Part shown: piece by piece, positions 9,213-17,620 of the stretch
Layout of the letters: each line of letters starts with the position of its first letter
How positions within the stretch are numbered: position 1 is the first letter of the stretch
NCBI RefSeq assembly: GCF_900113255.1
Contig: NZ_FOOR01000008.1
Location: 1 to 64,000, forward strand
Reading direction: 5' to 3'
DNA length: 64,000 nt
DNA from: Novosphingobium sp. CF614
GTDB taxonomy: Bacteria; Pseudomonadota; Alphaproteobacteria; Sphingomonadales; Sphingomonadaceae
The notes under the pieces: model-generated
What the model was told of the DNA's origin: nothing
Databases searched by the model: none
What the model saw: the letters and a program-made list of their open reading frames with translations, nothing else
Made by a program: the position numbers and the translations under genes

Positions 9213-11039
9213 ATGCCGACAATTCGCCGTCTTCCGGAACATCTCGTCAATCGCATAGCCGCGGGCGAGGTGGTTGAGCGCCCGGCTTCGGCGCTGAAGG
9301 AACTGGTCGAGAACGCGATCGATGCCGGTTCGACGCAGATCACCGTGCGCATCGCCTCGGGCGGTCTGGACATGATCGAAGTGACCGACGACGGCTGCGG
9401 CATGGGTCCCGGCGAGATCGCGCTCGCGCTGGAACGCCACGCGACTTCCAAGCTGCCGGACGAGCATATCGAACAGGTCGCCACGCTGGGGTTTCGCGGC
9501 GAGGCGCTGCCTTCGATCGGTTCGGTCGCCCTCCTCGCGATCGAGAGCCGCCCGCACGGCGCCGCCGAAGGATGGAAACGCGCGGTCGATCACGGCGAAG
9601 TCGCGGCCGAGGGCCCGGCCGCGCTGCCGCCGGGCACGCGCATCCGGGTCGAGCAGCTGTTCGCCAAAGTGCCTGCCCGGCGCAAGTTCCTGCGCAGCCC
9701 GCGCGCCGAATATGCCGCCTGCCTGGACATCGTGCGCCGCCTGGCCATGGCGCGGCCCGAAGTGGGCTTCGTCATGGAGCATGACGGGCGCCGGGTCCTG
9801 GCGGTGCAGCCGCGCGAGGAACTGGCGGCGCGCGTCGCCCGCCTGGTCGCGCGCGAACTGGCGCAGGACGGCGTGCTGATCGGGGCCGAGCGCGGCGCCG
9901 CGCGGTTGACCGGGGTCGCCGGCTTGCCCACCTTCAATCGCGGCGTCGCCGATCACCAGTACCTGTTCGTCAATGGCCGGCCGGTGAAGGATCGCCTGCT
10001 GGTCGGGGCGGTGCGGGGCGCCTATGCGGACATGCTCGCGCGCGATCGCCATGCGGTGCTGGCGCTGTTCCTCGAAATTCCGTCCGAGGAAGTCGACGTC
10101 AACGTTCATCCCGCCAAGACCGAGGTGCGTTTTCGCGACCCGGCTTTCGTGCGCGGGTTCCTGGTCGGCGCGCTGCGCCATGCGCTGGAGAGTGCGGGCC
10201 AGAAGAGCGCCCAGCAGCCTTCCATGAGCGCGATGGGCAGCTGGCAAGTCGAGCCCGTGGCGGGGGCTTCGACGGGGCCCGCCGCGCGTTCGCTCGGTTC
10301 GCTTTTCGCGCGCGCGTATTCGCCGTCGCCGACACGTTTCGCGGATTCGCGGGTTTCCGAGGCCGGCACCGCGTGGCGGGCCTACGAGGCCGAAGTCATG
10401 GCCCAGCCCGCCGCCCGCGCCGAGCCCGTGACGGAGCGGAGCGAAGAGGGGCTGCGCTATCCGCTCGGCGTCGCGCGGGGGCAGGTGGCGGGCACGTACA
10501 TCGTCGCCGAGGCCGAGGACGGCCTCGTCATCGTCGATCAGCACGCCGCGCACGAACGGCTGACGCTCGAACGGCTCAAGGCGGCGGGGGCCGAGGATGC
10601 CCTGGCCCGCTCGCAGGCGCTGCTGCTGCCGGAAGTCGTCGAGCTGGAGGAAACCGCCTGCGATGCGCTGGAGGACAAGGCGGCGGACCTTGCCGGCTTC
10701 GGCCTTGTCATCGAACGGTTCGGCCCCGGCGCCATGCTGGTGCGCGCGGTGCCCTCGGTGCTGGGCAAGAGCGATGTCCAAGCGCTGGTGCGCGACATTG
10801 CCGACGATCTGGCGAAGAACGGCGACGCGCTGTTGCTGGGCGAGAAGCTCGATCTGGTGCTGGCGACGATGGCCTGCCACGGCTCGGTGCGGGCGGGCCG
10901 CTCGCTATCGGTCGCGGAGATGAACGCCCTGCTGCGCGAAATGGAACGCACGCCGCGCTCGGGCCAATGCAACCACGGCCGGCCCACATGGGTGAAGCTC
11001 GCCCATCAGGATATCGAGAAACTGTTCGGGCGAAAGTAG
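9213..11039 (+). CDS. mutL: DNA mismatch repair endonuclease MutL
   Basis: MutL couples mismatch recognition to strand removal. The 608-residue protein has the GHKL ATPase motifs ELVENAIDAG, DDGCGM and TLGFRGEAL in the first 100 residues, the transducer domain, a Ser/Pro-rich linker (about 345-420) and the C-terminal dimerisation domain. The motif DQHAAHERLTLE matches DQHA-x2-E-x4-E, so it is the nicking type found in bacteria without MutH. The start at 9213 has AAAGGAAT upstream. Confidence 0.97.
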   Translation: MPTIRRLPEHLVNRIAAGEVVERPASALKELVENAIDAGSTQITVRIASGGLDMIEVTDDGCGMGPGEIALALERHATSKLPDEHIEQVATLGFRGEALPSIGSVALLAIESRPHGAAEGWKRAVDHGEVAAEGPAALPPGTRIRVEQLFAKVPARRKFLRSPRAEYAACLDIVRRLAMARPEVGFVMEHDGRRVLAVQPREELAARVARLVARELAQDGVLIGAERGAARLTGVAGLPTFNRGVADHQYLFVNGRPVKDRLLVGAVRGAYADMLARDRHAVLALFLEIPSEEVDVNVHPAKTEVRFRDPAFVRGFLVGALRHALESAGQKSAQQPSMSAMGSWQVEPVAGASTGPAARSLGSLFARAYSPSPTRFADSRVSEAGTAWRAYEAEVMAQPAARAEPVTERSEEGLRYPLGVARGQVAGTYIVAEAEDGLVIVDQHAAHERLTLERLKAAGAEDALARSQALLLPEVVELEETACDALEDKAADLAGFGLVIERFGPGAMLVRAVPSVLGKSDVQALVRDIADDLAKNGDALLLGEKLDLVLATMACHGSVRAGRSLSVAEMNALLREMERTPRSGQCNHGRPTWVKLAHQDIEKLFGRK

Positions 11040-11111
11040 CGCGGGGACCTGAGCGGAGGGCCAACCGCCCCGGCCGACGTCCTGAGCTTGTTTGGCTGCG
11101 CTGGCCTGCGG

Positions 11112-11236
11112 CTCATGCCAAATCTCATGGATCGGAACTCTCGTTTCCCTTCCCTTCGTCCATTGCGAACCGCCTTCGGCGGCTCGCAATGGACGAAGGG
11201 CGGAGATGAGTCTCGCTCAAAGCGACTTGGTATCAG
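11112..11236. repeat. MITE-like element, copy 1
   Basis: A 125-bp element is bounded by imperfect 13-bp inverted repeats, CTCATGCCAAATC at 11112 and GACTTGGTATCAG ending at 11236. The interior shares the blocks GATCGGAACTCT and TTGCGAACCGCC with the copy at 27881-28063. It has no coding capacity. It fills the gap between the convergent mutL and ychF genes, and its right end supplies the ychF stop codon. Confidence 0.7.
11153..11199. terminator. long perfect hairpin between mutL and ychF
   Basis: The arms 11153-11168 and 11184-11199 (CCTTCGTCCATTGCGA and its complement) pair perfectly over 16 bp. An inner CCGCC-TTC-GGCGG stem extends the hairpin. It lies inside MITE copy 1 between two convergent genes, so it can act as a transcription barrier for both. 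There is no strong T-run on either side. Confidence 0.5.
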
Positions 11237-12333
11237 ACGTTGAACTTGAAGTGCATCACGTCGCCGTCGTGGACCAGGTATTCCTTGCCTTCCTGGCGCA
11301 GCTTGCCGGCTTCCTTGGCGCCCGCCTCGCCGCCCAGCGTGATGAAGTCGTCATAGGCGATGGTCTCGGCGCGAATGAAGCCGCGCTGCATGTCGGAATG
11401 GATCTCGCCGGCCGCTTCGGGAGCCTTGGCGCCCTTGTGCACGGTCCACGCGCGCGCTTCCTTGGGGCCGACGGTGAAGAAGGTCAGGAGGTGCAGCAAC
11501 TCGTAGCCGGCGCGGATGATGCGGGTAAGGCCGGTTTCGTGCAGGCCCATCTCTTCAAGGAAGACCATGCGATCCTCTGGCTCCATGCCGACGAGCTCAG
11601 CTTCGATCGCGGCGGAGACGATCACGGCGGTGGCGTTTTCCGCCGCGGCCTTTTCGAAGACGCGCTTTGAGAACGCATTGCCCTCTGCGGCGGACTCCTC
11701 CTCGACGTTGCAGACATAGAGCACCGGCTTGGCGGTAAGGAGCTGGGCCTGGCGGAACACGCGGGCTTCCTCCTCGTCCCGGGGCCGGGTCAGGCGGGCG
11801 GGCTTGCCTTCGCGCAGGAGGTCGAGCGCCTGGCCGAGGACCGAGGCGGCGAGTTTCGATTCCTTGTCGCCGCCGGTGGCGCGCTTCTGTGCGGCGGGCA
11901 CGCGTTTCTCCAGGCTCTCCAGGTCGGCCAGGAGCAGTTCGGTCTCCACCGTCTCGGCATCGGCGATGGGATCGACCTTGTTGTCGACGTGCTGGATATC
12001 GTCGTTCTCGAAGCAGCGCAGCACGTGGATGATCGCGTCGACCTCTCGGATGTTGCCGAGGAACTGGTTGCCCAGGCCTTCGCCCTTGGAGGCGCCGCGC
12101 ACCAGGCCGGCGATGTCCACGAAGGAAAGCTGGGTCGGGATGGTCTTGGCCGAACGCGCTATTTCGGCCAGCTTGTCCAGGCGCGGATCGGGCACGCCGA
12201 CCTGTCCCACGTTGGGCTCGATCGTACAGAACGGATAGTTCGCCGCCTGCGCCGCCTGCGTCTCCGTCAGCGCATTGAACAAGGTGGACTTGCCGACATT
12301 GGGCAGGCCCACGATCCCGCAACGAAAACCCAT
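11233..12333 (-). CDS. ychF: ribosome-associated ATPase YchF (OLA1 family)
   Basis: YchF is an Obg-related P-loop protein that prefers ATP and binds ribosomes; it is linked to stress and translation control. The 366-residue protein has the G1 motif GLPNVGKST near residue 8, DIAGLVRGASKGEGLG (G3) and a NVEE motif in place of the GTP-specific NKxD. A C-terminal TGS domain follows. The open frame continues upstream, but the conserved MGFRCGIVG start is at 12333. The TGA stop lies in the MITE end. Confidence 0.96.
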   Translation of the reverse strand: MGFRCGIVGLPNVGKSTLFNALTETQAAQAANYPFCTIEPNVGQVGVPDPRLDKLAEIARSAKTIPTQLSFVDIAGLVRGASKGEGLGNQFLGNIREVDAIIHVLRCFENDDIQHVDNKVDPIADAETVETELLLADLESLEKRVPAAQKRATGGDKESKLAASVLGQALDLLREGKPARLTRPRDEEEARVFRQAQLLTAKPVLYVCNVEEESAAEGNAFSKRVFEKAAAENATAVIVSAAIEAELVGMEPEDRMVFLEEMGLHETGLTRIIRAGYELLHLLTFFTVGPKEARAWTVHKGAKAPEAAGEIHSDMQRGFIRAETIAYDDFITLGGEAGAKEAGKLRQEGKEYLVHDGDVMHFKFNV

Positions 12334-12454
12334 GTGTAACTCCGGAATGAAAATTTCGCCGCCCATAGCGGCCGGGATCGGTCTTGGCCAGTTCGGCGGC
12401 GGGAACCGCATCGGGTTGACGGAAATTTCAGGCATTGCCCCTAGGTTGCCGGTC

Positions 12455-13978
12455 ATGAACAGGATCATCCGACTGGCTATTCCGCTCGCCGTGCTGGGCG
12501 CGCTGCCCGGTTGCGGCGATAGTCCCGAGACCCTTCTGAACAAGGCGCGCGGCAGTTTCGCCGCGCAGGACTATCAGGCGGCGCGAATGCAGCTTGCCTC
12601 GGCGCTGCTGAAGCAGCCCGACAATCCGGAGATGCTGGCGCTGATGGCGCGGACCCAGCTGCGCCTTGGCGATCCCGATGGGGCCGAGGGCGCGTTGGCG
12701 CGGCTTGCGCAGACGGGGGTCAAGAGCGCCGGCTTGCCGCGCATGAAGGCCGAGATCGCGCTCCTCCGCAAGAAGCCCGAAGACGCGCTGGCGCTGCTGG
12801 GCAACGACGCGAGCATCGAGGGCTGGCGCATCCGCGCCCAGGCGCAGCTTGCCATGGGCGATGACGACAAGGCGGCCCAGTCCTTCGAGAGGGGAATGGC
12901 TGCGGGTGACGACATCCGCCTTGCCGAGGCCTATGCCCGCTACAAGCTGGTTTCGAACGACCTGCCCGGTGCCGCCGCGATCCATGAACGCATGCGCAGG
13001 ATCGCCCCGAAATCCTACGAAACACTGGTCCTGGGGGGCGATCTGGCTGCCGCGCTGGGAAGGACAGACCGCGCGATCGACGCATACCGCCAGGCCATCG
13101 ATGCCTACCCGGACCGCGTGGCGCCGATGCTGGCGCTGGCCAACCAGTACGACGCCAAGGGCAAGCTCGAAGATGCGGCCAGGCTGGTCGAGCAGGCCGG
13201 AAAGATCGCGCCGGACGATCCGGCGGTGGAAGCGCTCAAGTACCAGTTGATGTCCGAGAAGGGTGAATGGGAAAAGATCCGGCTTGGGCTGCAAGGACGC
13301 GAATCGGACCTTGAGCCGGGCTCGGGCCTGCAGATGACTTATGCGGAGGCGCTGCTGCGGCTTGGCTATGCCGAACAGGCGCGCGTGCTGTTCAACCGGG
13401 CGGTGCTGACGCTTCCCGGCAATCCCTATTCGCGCATGATGCTGGGAGAGGCGCAACTCGCCAGCGGCGATGCCGATGGCGCCTGGGCCACGCTTGGACC
13501 GCTGGCGGCCAGCACGCTCGCGCGCCCCGAAATCCTGCAAAGTGCCGAAAAGGCCGCCCGCGCGGTCGGCGCGCCGGAGGCGGGCAGCTTGCGCGCGCGG
13601 CTGGAGCCGGCACGGCTCAAGGCGAACATGGCTCTGATCGGGCAGGGCGAGGCGGCGCTGACGCGTCGGGACTGGCCGCGAGCGCTCGCGGTCTACGGCC
13701 GGCTGCTTCAGCAAGGCCACGATCCGGAAGTGCTCAAGAGAATGGCGCTGGCGGCAAGCGGGTTGGGCCGTGCACCGGAAGCGATCGGGTACGCCGACCA
13801 GGCGCTTGCCGCTTTGCCGGACAATCCGGACTATCTCTATCTCGCCGGGCTGGTGCGTCTCAATGGCGGGCAGGATCTTGCCGCCGCGCTACGCCTGCTG
13901 GAGGCCGCCGCCACGGCGGACCCACGTAATCCCGTGATCGCGCGCGATCTCAAGAAAGCGAAAGCCGCCGCCGGCTGA
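12455..13978 (+). CDS. TPR-repeat lipoprotein
   Basis: This 507-residue protein begins with a lipoprotein signal ending LGALPGC (lipidated Cys20) and is then almost entirely tetratricopeptide repeats, with many A..L...G..D.A characters. It resembles the PrsT-type TPR proteins of PEP-CTERM/exosortase systems but is much shorter. The convergent neighbour is a PEP-CTERM protein, which makes a link plausible. TPR arrays bind other proteins, and no partner can be named. The start at 12455 fits the signal peptide; the longer open frame upstream overlaps ychF. Confidence 0.75.
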   Translation: MNRIIRLAIPLAVLGALPGCGDSPETLLNKARGSFAAQDYQAARMQLASALLKQPDNPEMLALMARTQLRLGDPDGAEGALARLAQTGVKSAGLPRMKAEIALLRKKPEDALALLGNDASIEGWRIRAQAQLAMGDDDKAAQSFERGMAAGDDIRLAEAYARYKLVSNDLPGAAAIHERMRRIAPKSYETLVLGGDLAAALGRTDRAIDAYRQAIDAYPDRVAPMLALANQYDAKGKLEDAARLVEQAGKIAPDDPAVEALKYQLMSEKGEWEKIRLGLQGRESDLEPGSGLQMTYAEALLRLGYAEQARVLFNRAVLTLPGNPYSRMMLGEAQLASGDADGAWATLGPLAASTLARPEILQSAEKAARAVGAPEAGSLRARLEPARLKANMALIGQGEAALTRRDWPRALAVYGRLLQQGHDPEVLKRMALAASGLGRAPEAIGYADQALAALPDNPDYLYLAGLVRLNGGQDLAAALRLLEAAATADPRNPVIARDLKKAKAAAG

Positions 13979-13994
13979 AACCGGCGACGGCTTT
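13961..13994 (+). terminator. hairpin over the end of the TPR gene
   Basis: AAAGCCGCCGCCGG (13961-13974) pairs with CCGGCGACGGCTTT (13981-13994) with one mismatch and a 6-nt loop. The left arm encodes the last codons of the TPR protein and the right arm ends in TTT. This looks like an intrinsic terminator that also shields the convergent PEP-CTERM gene. Confidence 0.6.
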
Positions 13995-14089
13995 GGGCTG
14001 ATTCCAGGTCCGCTCGGGAGCGATCGGCCTGGGGACTCCCCGATGGCCGTTCCCGCGATGGGCGCGATGGAACGGCCGGGAAGCCTGGA

Positions 14090-14461
14090 TCAGGCGCGGG
14101 TCTTGCGGCGGCGGGCATAGCCCAGGCCGAGCAGGCCCAGGCCCATCATGCCGAGCATGCCGGGCTCGGGAACGTCGGTGCCGCCCGAAGTGGTGGTGGT
14201 TCCGCCCGAGGTCGTGGTGGTGCCACCCGAAGTGGTGGTGGTGCCACCCGAGGTCGTAGTGGTGCCACCGGAAGTCGTAGTGGTTCCGCCAGAAGTCGTG
14301 GTGGTGCCGCCCGAGGTGGTGGTGGTGCCGCACGACGCCGAGCCGGCCGAGTGGCCGCAATCGCAGTAGTGCGTGTGGCCGCCCCAGGCGAGGGCGGGCG
14401 TGCTCAGCGCCAGAGTGGAACCGGCAGCGAAGGAAAGAGCAAGAAGCGTCTTGCGGATCAT
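14090..14461 (-). CDS. PEP-CTERM sorted protein with seven Thr/Ser/Gly repeats
   Basis: This 123-residue protein has a cleavable signal peptide (about 1-25), a Cys/His-rich patch (HYCDCGHS), seven exact TTTTSGG repeats (residues 46-94) and a C-terminal sorting signal: VPEPG at 97-101, a hydrophobic segment and an Arg-rich tail. PEP-CTERM proteins are processed by exosortase and often join the exopolysaccharide matrix; Thr/Ser repeats are likely glycosylation targets. The start at 14461 has AAGGGG 7 nt upstream. A sigma-54 promoter precedes it. No exosortase or EPS gene is in the window. Confidence 0.88.
   Translation of the reverse strand: MIRKTLLALSFAAGSTLALSTPALAWGGHTHYCDCGHSAGSASCGTTTTSGGTTTTSGGTTTTSGGTTTTSGGTTTTSGGTTTTSGGTTTTSGGTDVPEPGMLGMMGLGLLGLGYARRRKTRA
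14180..14326. repeat. seven 21-bp coding tandem repeats
   Basis: Seven contiguous 21-bp units encode TTTTSGG on the minus strand. The units differ from each other at synonymous positions while the peptide stays identical, which points to purifying selection on the repeat peptide and not to a very recent expansion. Confidence 0.9.
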
Positions 14462-14502
14462 ATTGAATACCCCTTTTCCCGAATTGGTTGACACCATGCT
14501 TC

Positions 14503-14518
14503 GCAAACTGCGTGCCAA
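14503..14518 (-). promoter_or_regulatory. sigma-54 (RpoN) promoter of the PEP-CTERM gene
   Basis: On the minus strand TTGGCACG, four bases, then TTGC gives an exact match to the -24/-12 consensus of sigma-54 promoters. It lies about 42 bp upstream of the start codon, leaving a short leader. PEP-CTERM systems commonly carry PrsK/PrsR, a histidine kinase and a sigma-54-dependent activator, so this promoter fits known biology. The rest of 14462-14765, about 300 bp, shows no other gene. Confidence 0.8.
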
Positions 14519-14765
14519 TCCCAGTTTCTTGGGGGTTATGATAGTTAACGTGTTTAAGCGGGTGCGTAATCTGTAAGCTAACTCGACACGATTCCGGCGG
14601 AAAGGTGGCCGGAGCATCGAATCGAAAATACGAACCACACGTTCAGGGTGAGCGGGCGTGGAGCAGATTTGGGGCTCCTTGCGCCGATTTCGGCATGTAT
14701 TGATCGAGTCTCCTCTCCCCTCCCCGGAAGGGCGCTCGACGCGTTCCATTCATCGCGGCCCGGCA

Positions 14766-15335
14766 TCAGTCCTGCTGGCGTAGCGCCACGTCGTTCATGA
14801 AGCGCGCGTCGTCGCCGGCCGCCAGGCGGTCCGCCTCGGCGGCGACGGCGCCCAGCATGTCGGCCAACGGATCCATCTCGGCCTTGGCGAAGTTGCCGAG
14901 GACATGGGCCGTGACCCGGTCCTTGTGTCCGGGGTGGCCGATGCCCAGGCGCACGCGGCGAAAATCGGCGCCCAGATGCTGATCGATCGACCGCAGGCCA
15001 TTGTGCCCCGCATGGCCGCCGCCCTGCTTCACCTTGACCTTGAACGGGGGCAGGTCCAACTCGTCATGAAAGACGGTGAGCGCCGACAGCTCCAGCTTGT
15101 AGAAGCGCATCGCCTCGCCCACCGAGCGCCCGCTCTCGTTCATGAAAGTGGCCGGCTTGAGCAGCAGGATCTTGCTGCTGCCGATGCGGCCTTCCTGCAA
15201 CCAGCCCTGGAACTTCTTCTGCACCGGGCCGAAGCCGTACACCTCGGCAATGGCATCCGCCGCCATGAAGCCGACATTGTGCCGGTGCATCGCATATTGC
15301 GGTCCGGGATTTCCAAGGCCGACCCAGATCTGCAT
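14766..15335 (-). CDS. pth: peptidyl-tRNA hydrolase
   Basis: Pth cleaves peptidyl-tRNA released by stalled ribosomes. The 189-residue protein has the motif VGLGNPGPQY, the catalytic His in HRHNVGF (about residue 20), KPATFMNESG, and GGGHAGHNGLRSI. The length is standard. The start at 15335 gives the conserved MQIWVGLGNPG. The ribosomal protein L25 gene that often precedes pth is not present upstream. Confidence 0.97.
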   Translation of the reverse strand: MQIWVGLGNPGPQYAMHRHNVGFMAADAIAEVYGFGPVQKKFQGWLQEGRIGSSKILLLKPATFMNESGRSVGEAMRFYKLELSALTVFHDELDLPPFKVKVKQGGGHAGHNGLRSIDQHLGADFRRVRLGIGHPGHKDRVTAHVLGNFAKAEMDPLADMLGAVAAEADRLAAGDDARFMNDVALRQQD

Positions 15336-15489
15336 CGAATCTCCCTCTCCTTCCGCGGGGCAATCGCACATGGCTTCGCGGTGCAGTGGCGGTCGCCGGG
15401 AGAGACTGTCAACATCGGCTTGCCGGATCGCCGGCGGGGCAAGCCACGGCGATCAAGCCGTGGTGCCTCGATTTCACGGAACGGACGGC

Positions 15490-16704
15490 TCAGGCCGCCA
15501 GCTTCATCTCCATGCGTTCCCAGATCTCGACCAGCGCGGCGGTGAGATTGCGCATCATTTCCTCGGTGTGGGCCGGGCCAGGGGTGAAACGCAGGCGTTC
15601 GGTGCCGCGCGGCACGGTCGGGAAATTGATCGGCTGCACATAGGCGCCGTATTCGGCGAGCAGGATGTCGCTGATCTTCTTGGCGCGCACCGGATCGCCG
15701 ACCATCAGCGGGACGATATGCGTGGTCGAATCCATCACGGGCAGGCCGGCGTCGCGGAACATCTGCTTGAGCAGGCTTGCCGAACGCTGCTGGCCTTCGC
15801 GCTCCACGCTCGAACTCTTGAGGTGCTTGACCGAGGCGAGCACGCCCGCCACCAGCACCGGCGAGAGCGAGGTGGTGAAGATGAAGCCCGGCGCATAGCT
15901 GCGGATGCAGTCTATCACCTTCTGGTCGGCCGCGATGTAGCCGCCCATGACGCCGAAGGCCTTGCCCAGCGTGCCTTCGATGATGTGGATGCGGTGGGCC
16001 GCCTCGTCACGGTCGGTGATGCCGCCGCCGCGCGGACCGTACATGCCTACCGCGTGGACTTCGTCGATGTAGGTGAGCGCGTTGTATTCGTCGGCCAGGT
16101 CGCAGATCGCGTGGACCGGGGCAACGTCGCCGTCCATCGAATAGACCGATTCGAACGCGATCAGCTTGGGCAATTCGGGATCGGTTTCGGCCAGGAGCTG
16201 CTCAAGATGCTCAAGGTCGTTGTGGCGGAAGACTTTCTTCTCGCAGCCCGAATTGCGGATGCCGGCGATCATGCTGGCGTGGTTGAGTTCGTCGGAGAAG
16301 ATCACGCAGCCCGGCAGCAGCTTGGCCAGCGTCGAAAGCGTCGCATCGTTCGAGACGTAGCCCGAGGTGAACAGCAGCGCGCCTTCCTTGCCGTGCAGAT
16401 CGGCCAGTTCGCGCTCCAGCTCGATATGGTAGTGCGTGTTGCCGCCGATGTTGCGGGTGCCGCCCGAACCGGCGCCCACGTCATGCAGCGCTTCTTCCAT
16501 CGCCTCTATCACCTTGGGGTGCTGGCCCATGGCGAGGTAGTCGTTCGAACACCATACGGTGATCGGCTTGGGCCCGTTGTGGCCGGCGAAGCAGCGCGCG
16601 TTCGGATAGGCGCCCTTGTTGCGCAGGATGTCGATGAAGACCCGGTAGCGCCCCTCGGAATGAAGGCGTTCGATCGCCTGGTCGAAAATGTGTTCGTAGT
16701 TCAC
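15490..16704 (-). CDS. hemA: 5-aminolevulinate synthase
   Basis: This PLP enzyme condenses glycine and succinyl-CoA to 5-aminolevulinate, the first haem/tetrapyrrole step in alphaproteobacteria (C4 pathway). The 404-residue protein has [10 protein letters not shown], the [12 protein letters not shown] region, [10 protein letters not shown] and the PLP lysine in [14 protein letters not shown]. The start is GTG at 16704, supported by the usual MNYEHIF beginning. Confidence 0.97.
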   Translation of the reverse strand: MNYEHIFDQAIERLHSEGRYRVFIDILRNKGAYPNARCFAGHNGPKPITVWCSNDYLAMGQHPKVIEAMEEALHDVGAGSGGTRNIGGNTHYHIELERELADLHGKEGALLFTSGYVSNDATLSTLAKLLPGCVIFSDELNHASMIAGIRNSGCEKKVFRHNDLEHLEQLLAETDPELPKLIAFESVYSMDGDVAPVHAICDLADEYNALTYIDEVHAVGMYGPRGGGITDRDEAAHRIHIIEGTLGKAFGVMGGYIAADQKVIDCIRSYAPGFIFTTSLSPVLVAGVLASVKHLKSSSVEREGQQRSASLLKQMFRDAGLPVMDSTTHIVPLMVGDPVRAKKISDILLAEYGAYVQPINFPTVPRGTERLRFTPGPAHTEEMMRNLTAALVEIWERMEMKLAA

Positions 16705-16816
16705 GAAGCCTCAGTCCTGCGTTTCCCAGCCGTTTCACCCTGGGCGGGCCGGACGGCATTTCCGGCGCCCATTACATGATCGCATCGCCCATGACCAGTC
16801 GGTTGTCCCTTTGAGA

Positions 16817-17620
16817 CTAATCGGAAAACCTCTTGGCCGCGTGCTTCACATCAGCGAAATCGTAAGCGGTGACGATGGTCATATGGGGAGCCGTCCGTTG
16901 GAGGACATTGATCGTCGTCAACCAGGCTTTCGATTCGGTGCGGTAGCCCGGAACCTCGTTGCGCGCGGCCAGCCTTGAAGGCGGGCGCAGGCTGCGCAGG
17001 CTTTCGCCGACGTTCGCCGCCGGGCCCGTGAAAAGGAACTCGTGCCCGCCCCGGAGCCGGACGTAGACCATCTTCGCCCGCGGGCCGAGGCCGGGCGTGG
17101 GGACGACAACGACCCCCGGAGCAAGCGGATAGGGGGCGACGGCTATCGATGCGGTTGCCGCCGCCCATTTCACCTTCCGGCCCCCGTCGCGCAGCGGTCC
17201 CTCCGCGAGAAGCACGACGCGGCCGGCTTTCGACAGGGCGCCGTTCACACGGTCCTGCGCGGATTGATCGAAGTCCTTCACGTCGAATTCGCGGGCCGCC
17301 GCGCGGGTCGTCCCGGCGTCGATCACGATCGGCTTGCCTCCGGGGACGACCAGTTCGTAGCTGCGTATGGCCGTGCGCACCGGGCGCAGGCCCCAGCCGG
17401 CGACGAGCGCGTTGCGGGTGATGTCGCGGTGCCCGATCCGTTCGACGCGAACCTGGCTGGGACGCGGCCCTTCGGCGGTGTCGGCCAACATGCGCAGCTG
17501 CGCCATCGTCACCGGCTTGGGATGCGTACCGTCTGGTCCCGGATCAAGCAGGAACCAGTAGTAGGGAATTCCAATGATGACGATGCATGCGGCCAACCAC
17601 CAATTGAGTCGTCGCGTCAA
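16817..17620 (-). CDS. membrane-anchored MBL-fold-like protein lacking the metal motif
   Basis: The 267-residue protein has one N-terminal membrane segment (about 7-25) followed by a domain that reads like a metallo-beta-lactamase fold: a strand ending in IVIDAG, a helix, then KAGRVVLLAEGPLRDGG where active enzymes carry HxHxDH-GG, then VVVVPTPG and VRLRGGHEFLFTG. The metal-binding His/Asp are replaced, so it is probably not a hydrolase. The likely start is TTG at 17620 overlapping the murI stop, suggesting coupling, although a longer frame reaches into murI. Function unknown; fold assignment is by motif layout only. Confidence 0.5.
   Translation of the reverse strand: MTRRLNWWLAACIVIIGIPYYWFLLDPGPDGTHPKPVTMAQLRMLADTAEGPRPSQVRVERIGHRDITRNALVAGWGLRPVRTAIRSYELVVPGGKPIVIDAGTTRAAAREFDVKDFDQSAQDRVNGALSKAGRVVLLAEGPLRDGGRKVKWAAATASIAVAPYPLAPGVVVVPTPGLGPRAKMVYVRLRGGHEFLFTGPAANVGESLRSLRPPSRLAARNEVPGYRTESKAWLTTINVLQRTAPHMTIVTAYDFADVKHAAKRFSD

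Noticed and set aside
14180-14326. Regular 21-bp repeats resembling a CRISPR array
   Set aside because: Units are contiguous without spacers and encode a heptapeptide repeat in a PEP-CTERM protein.
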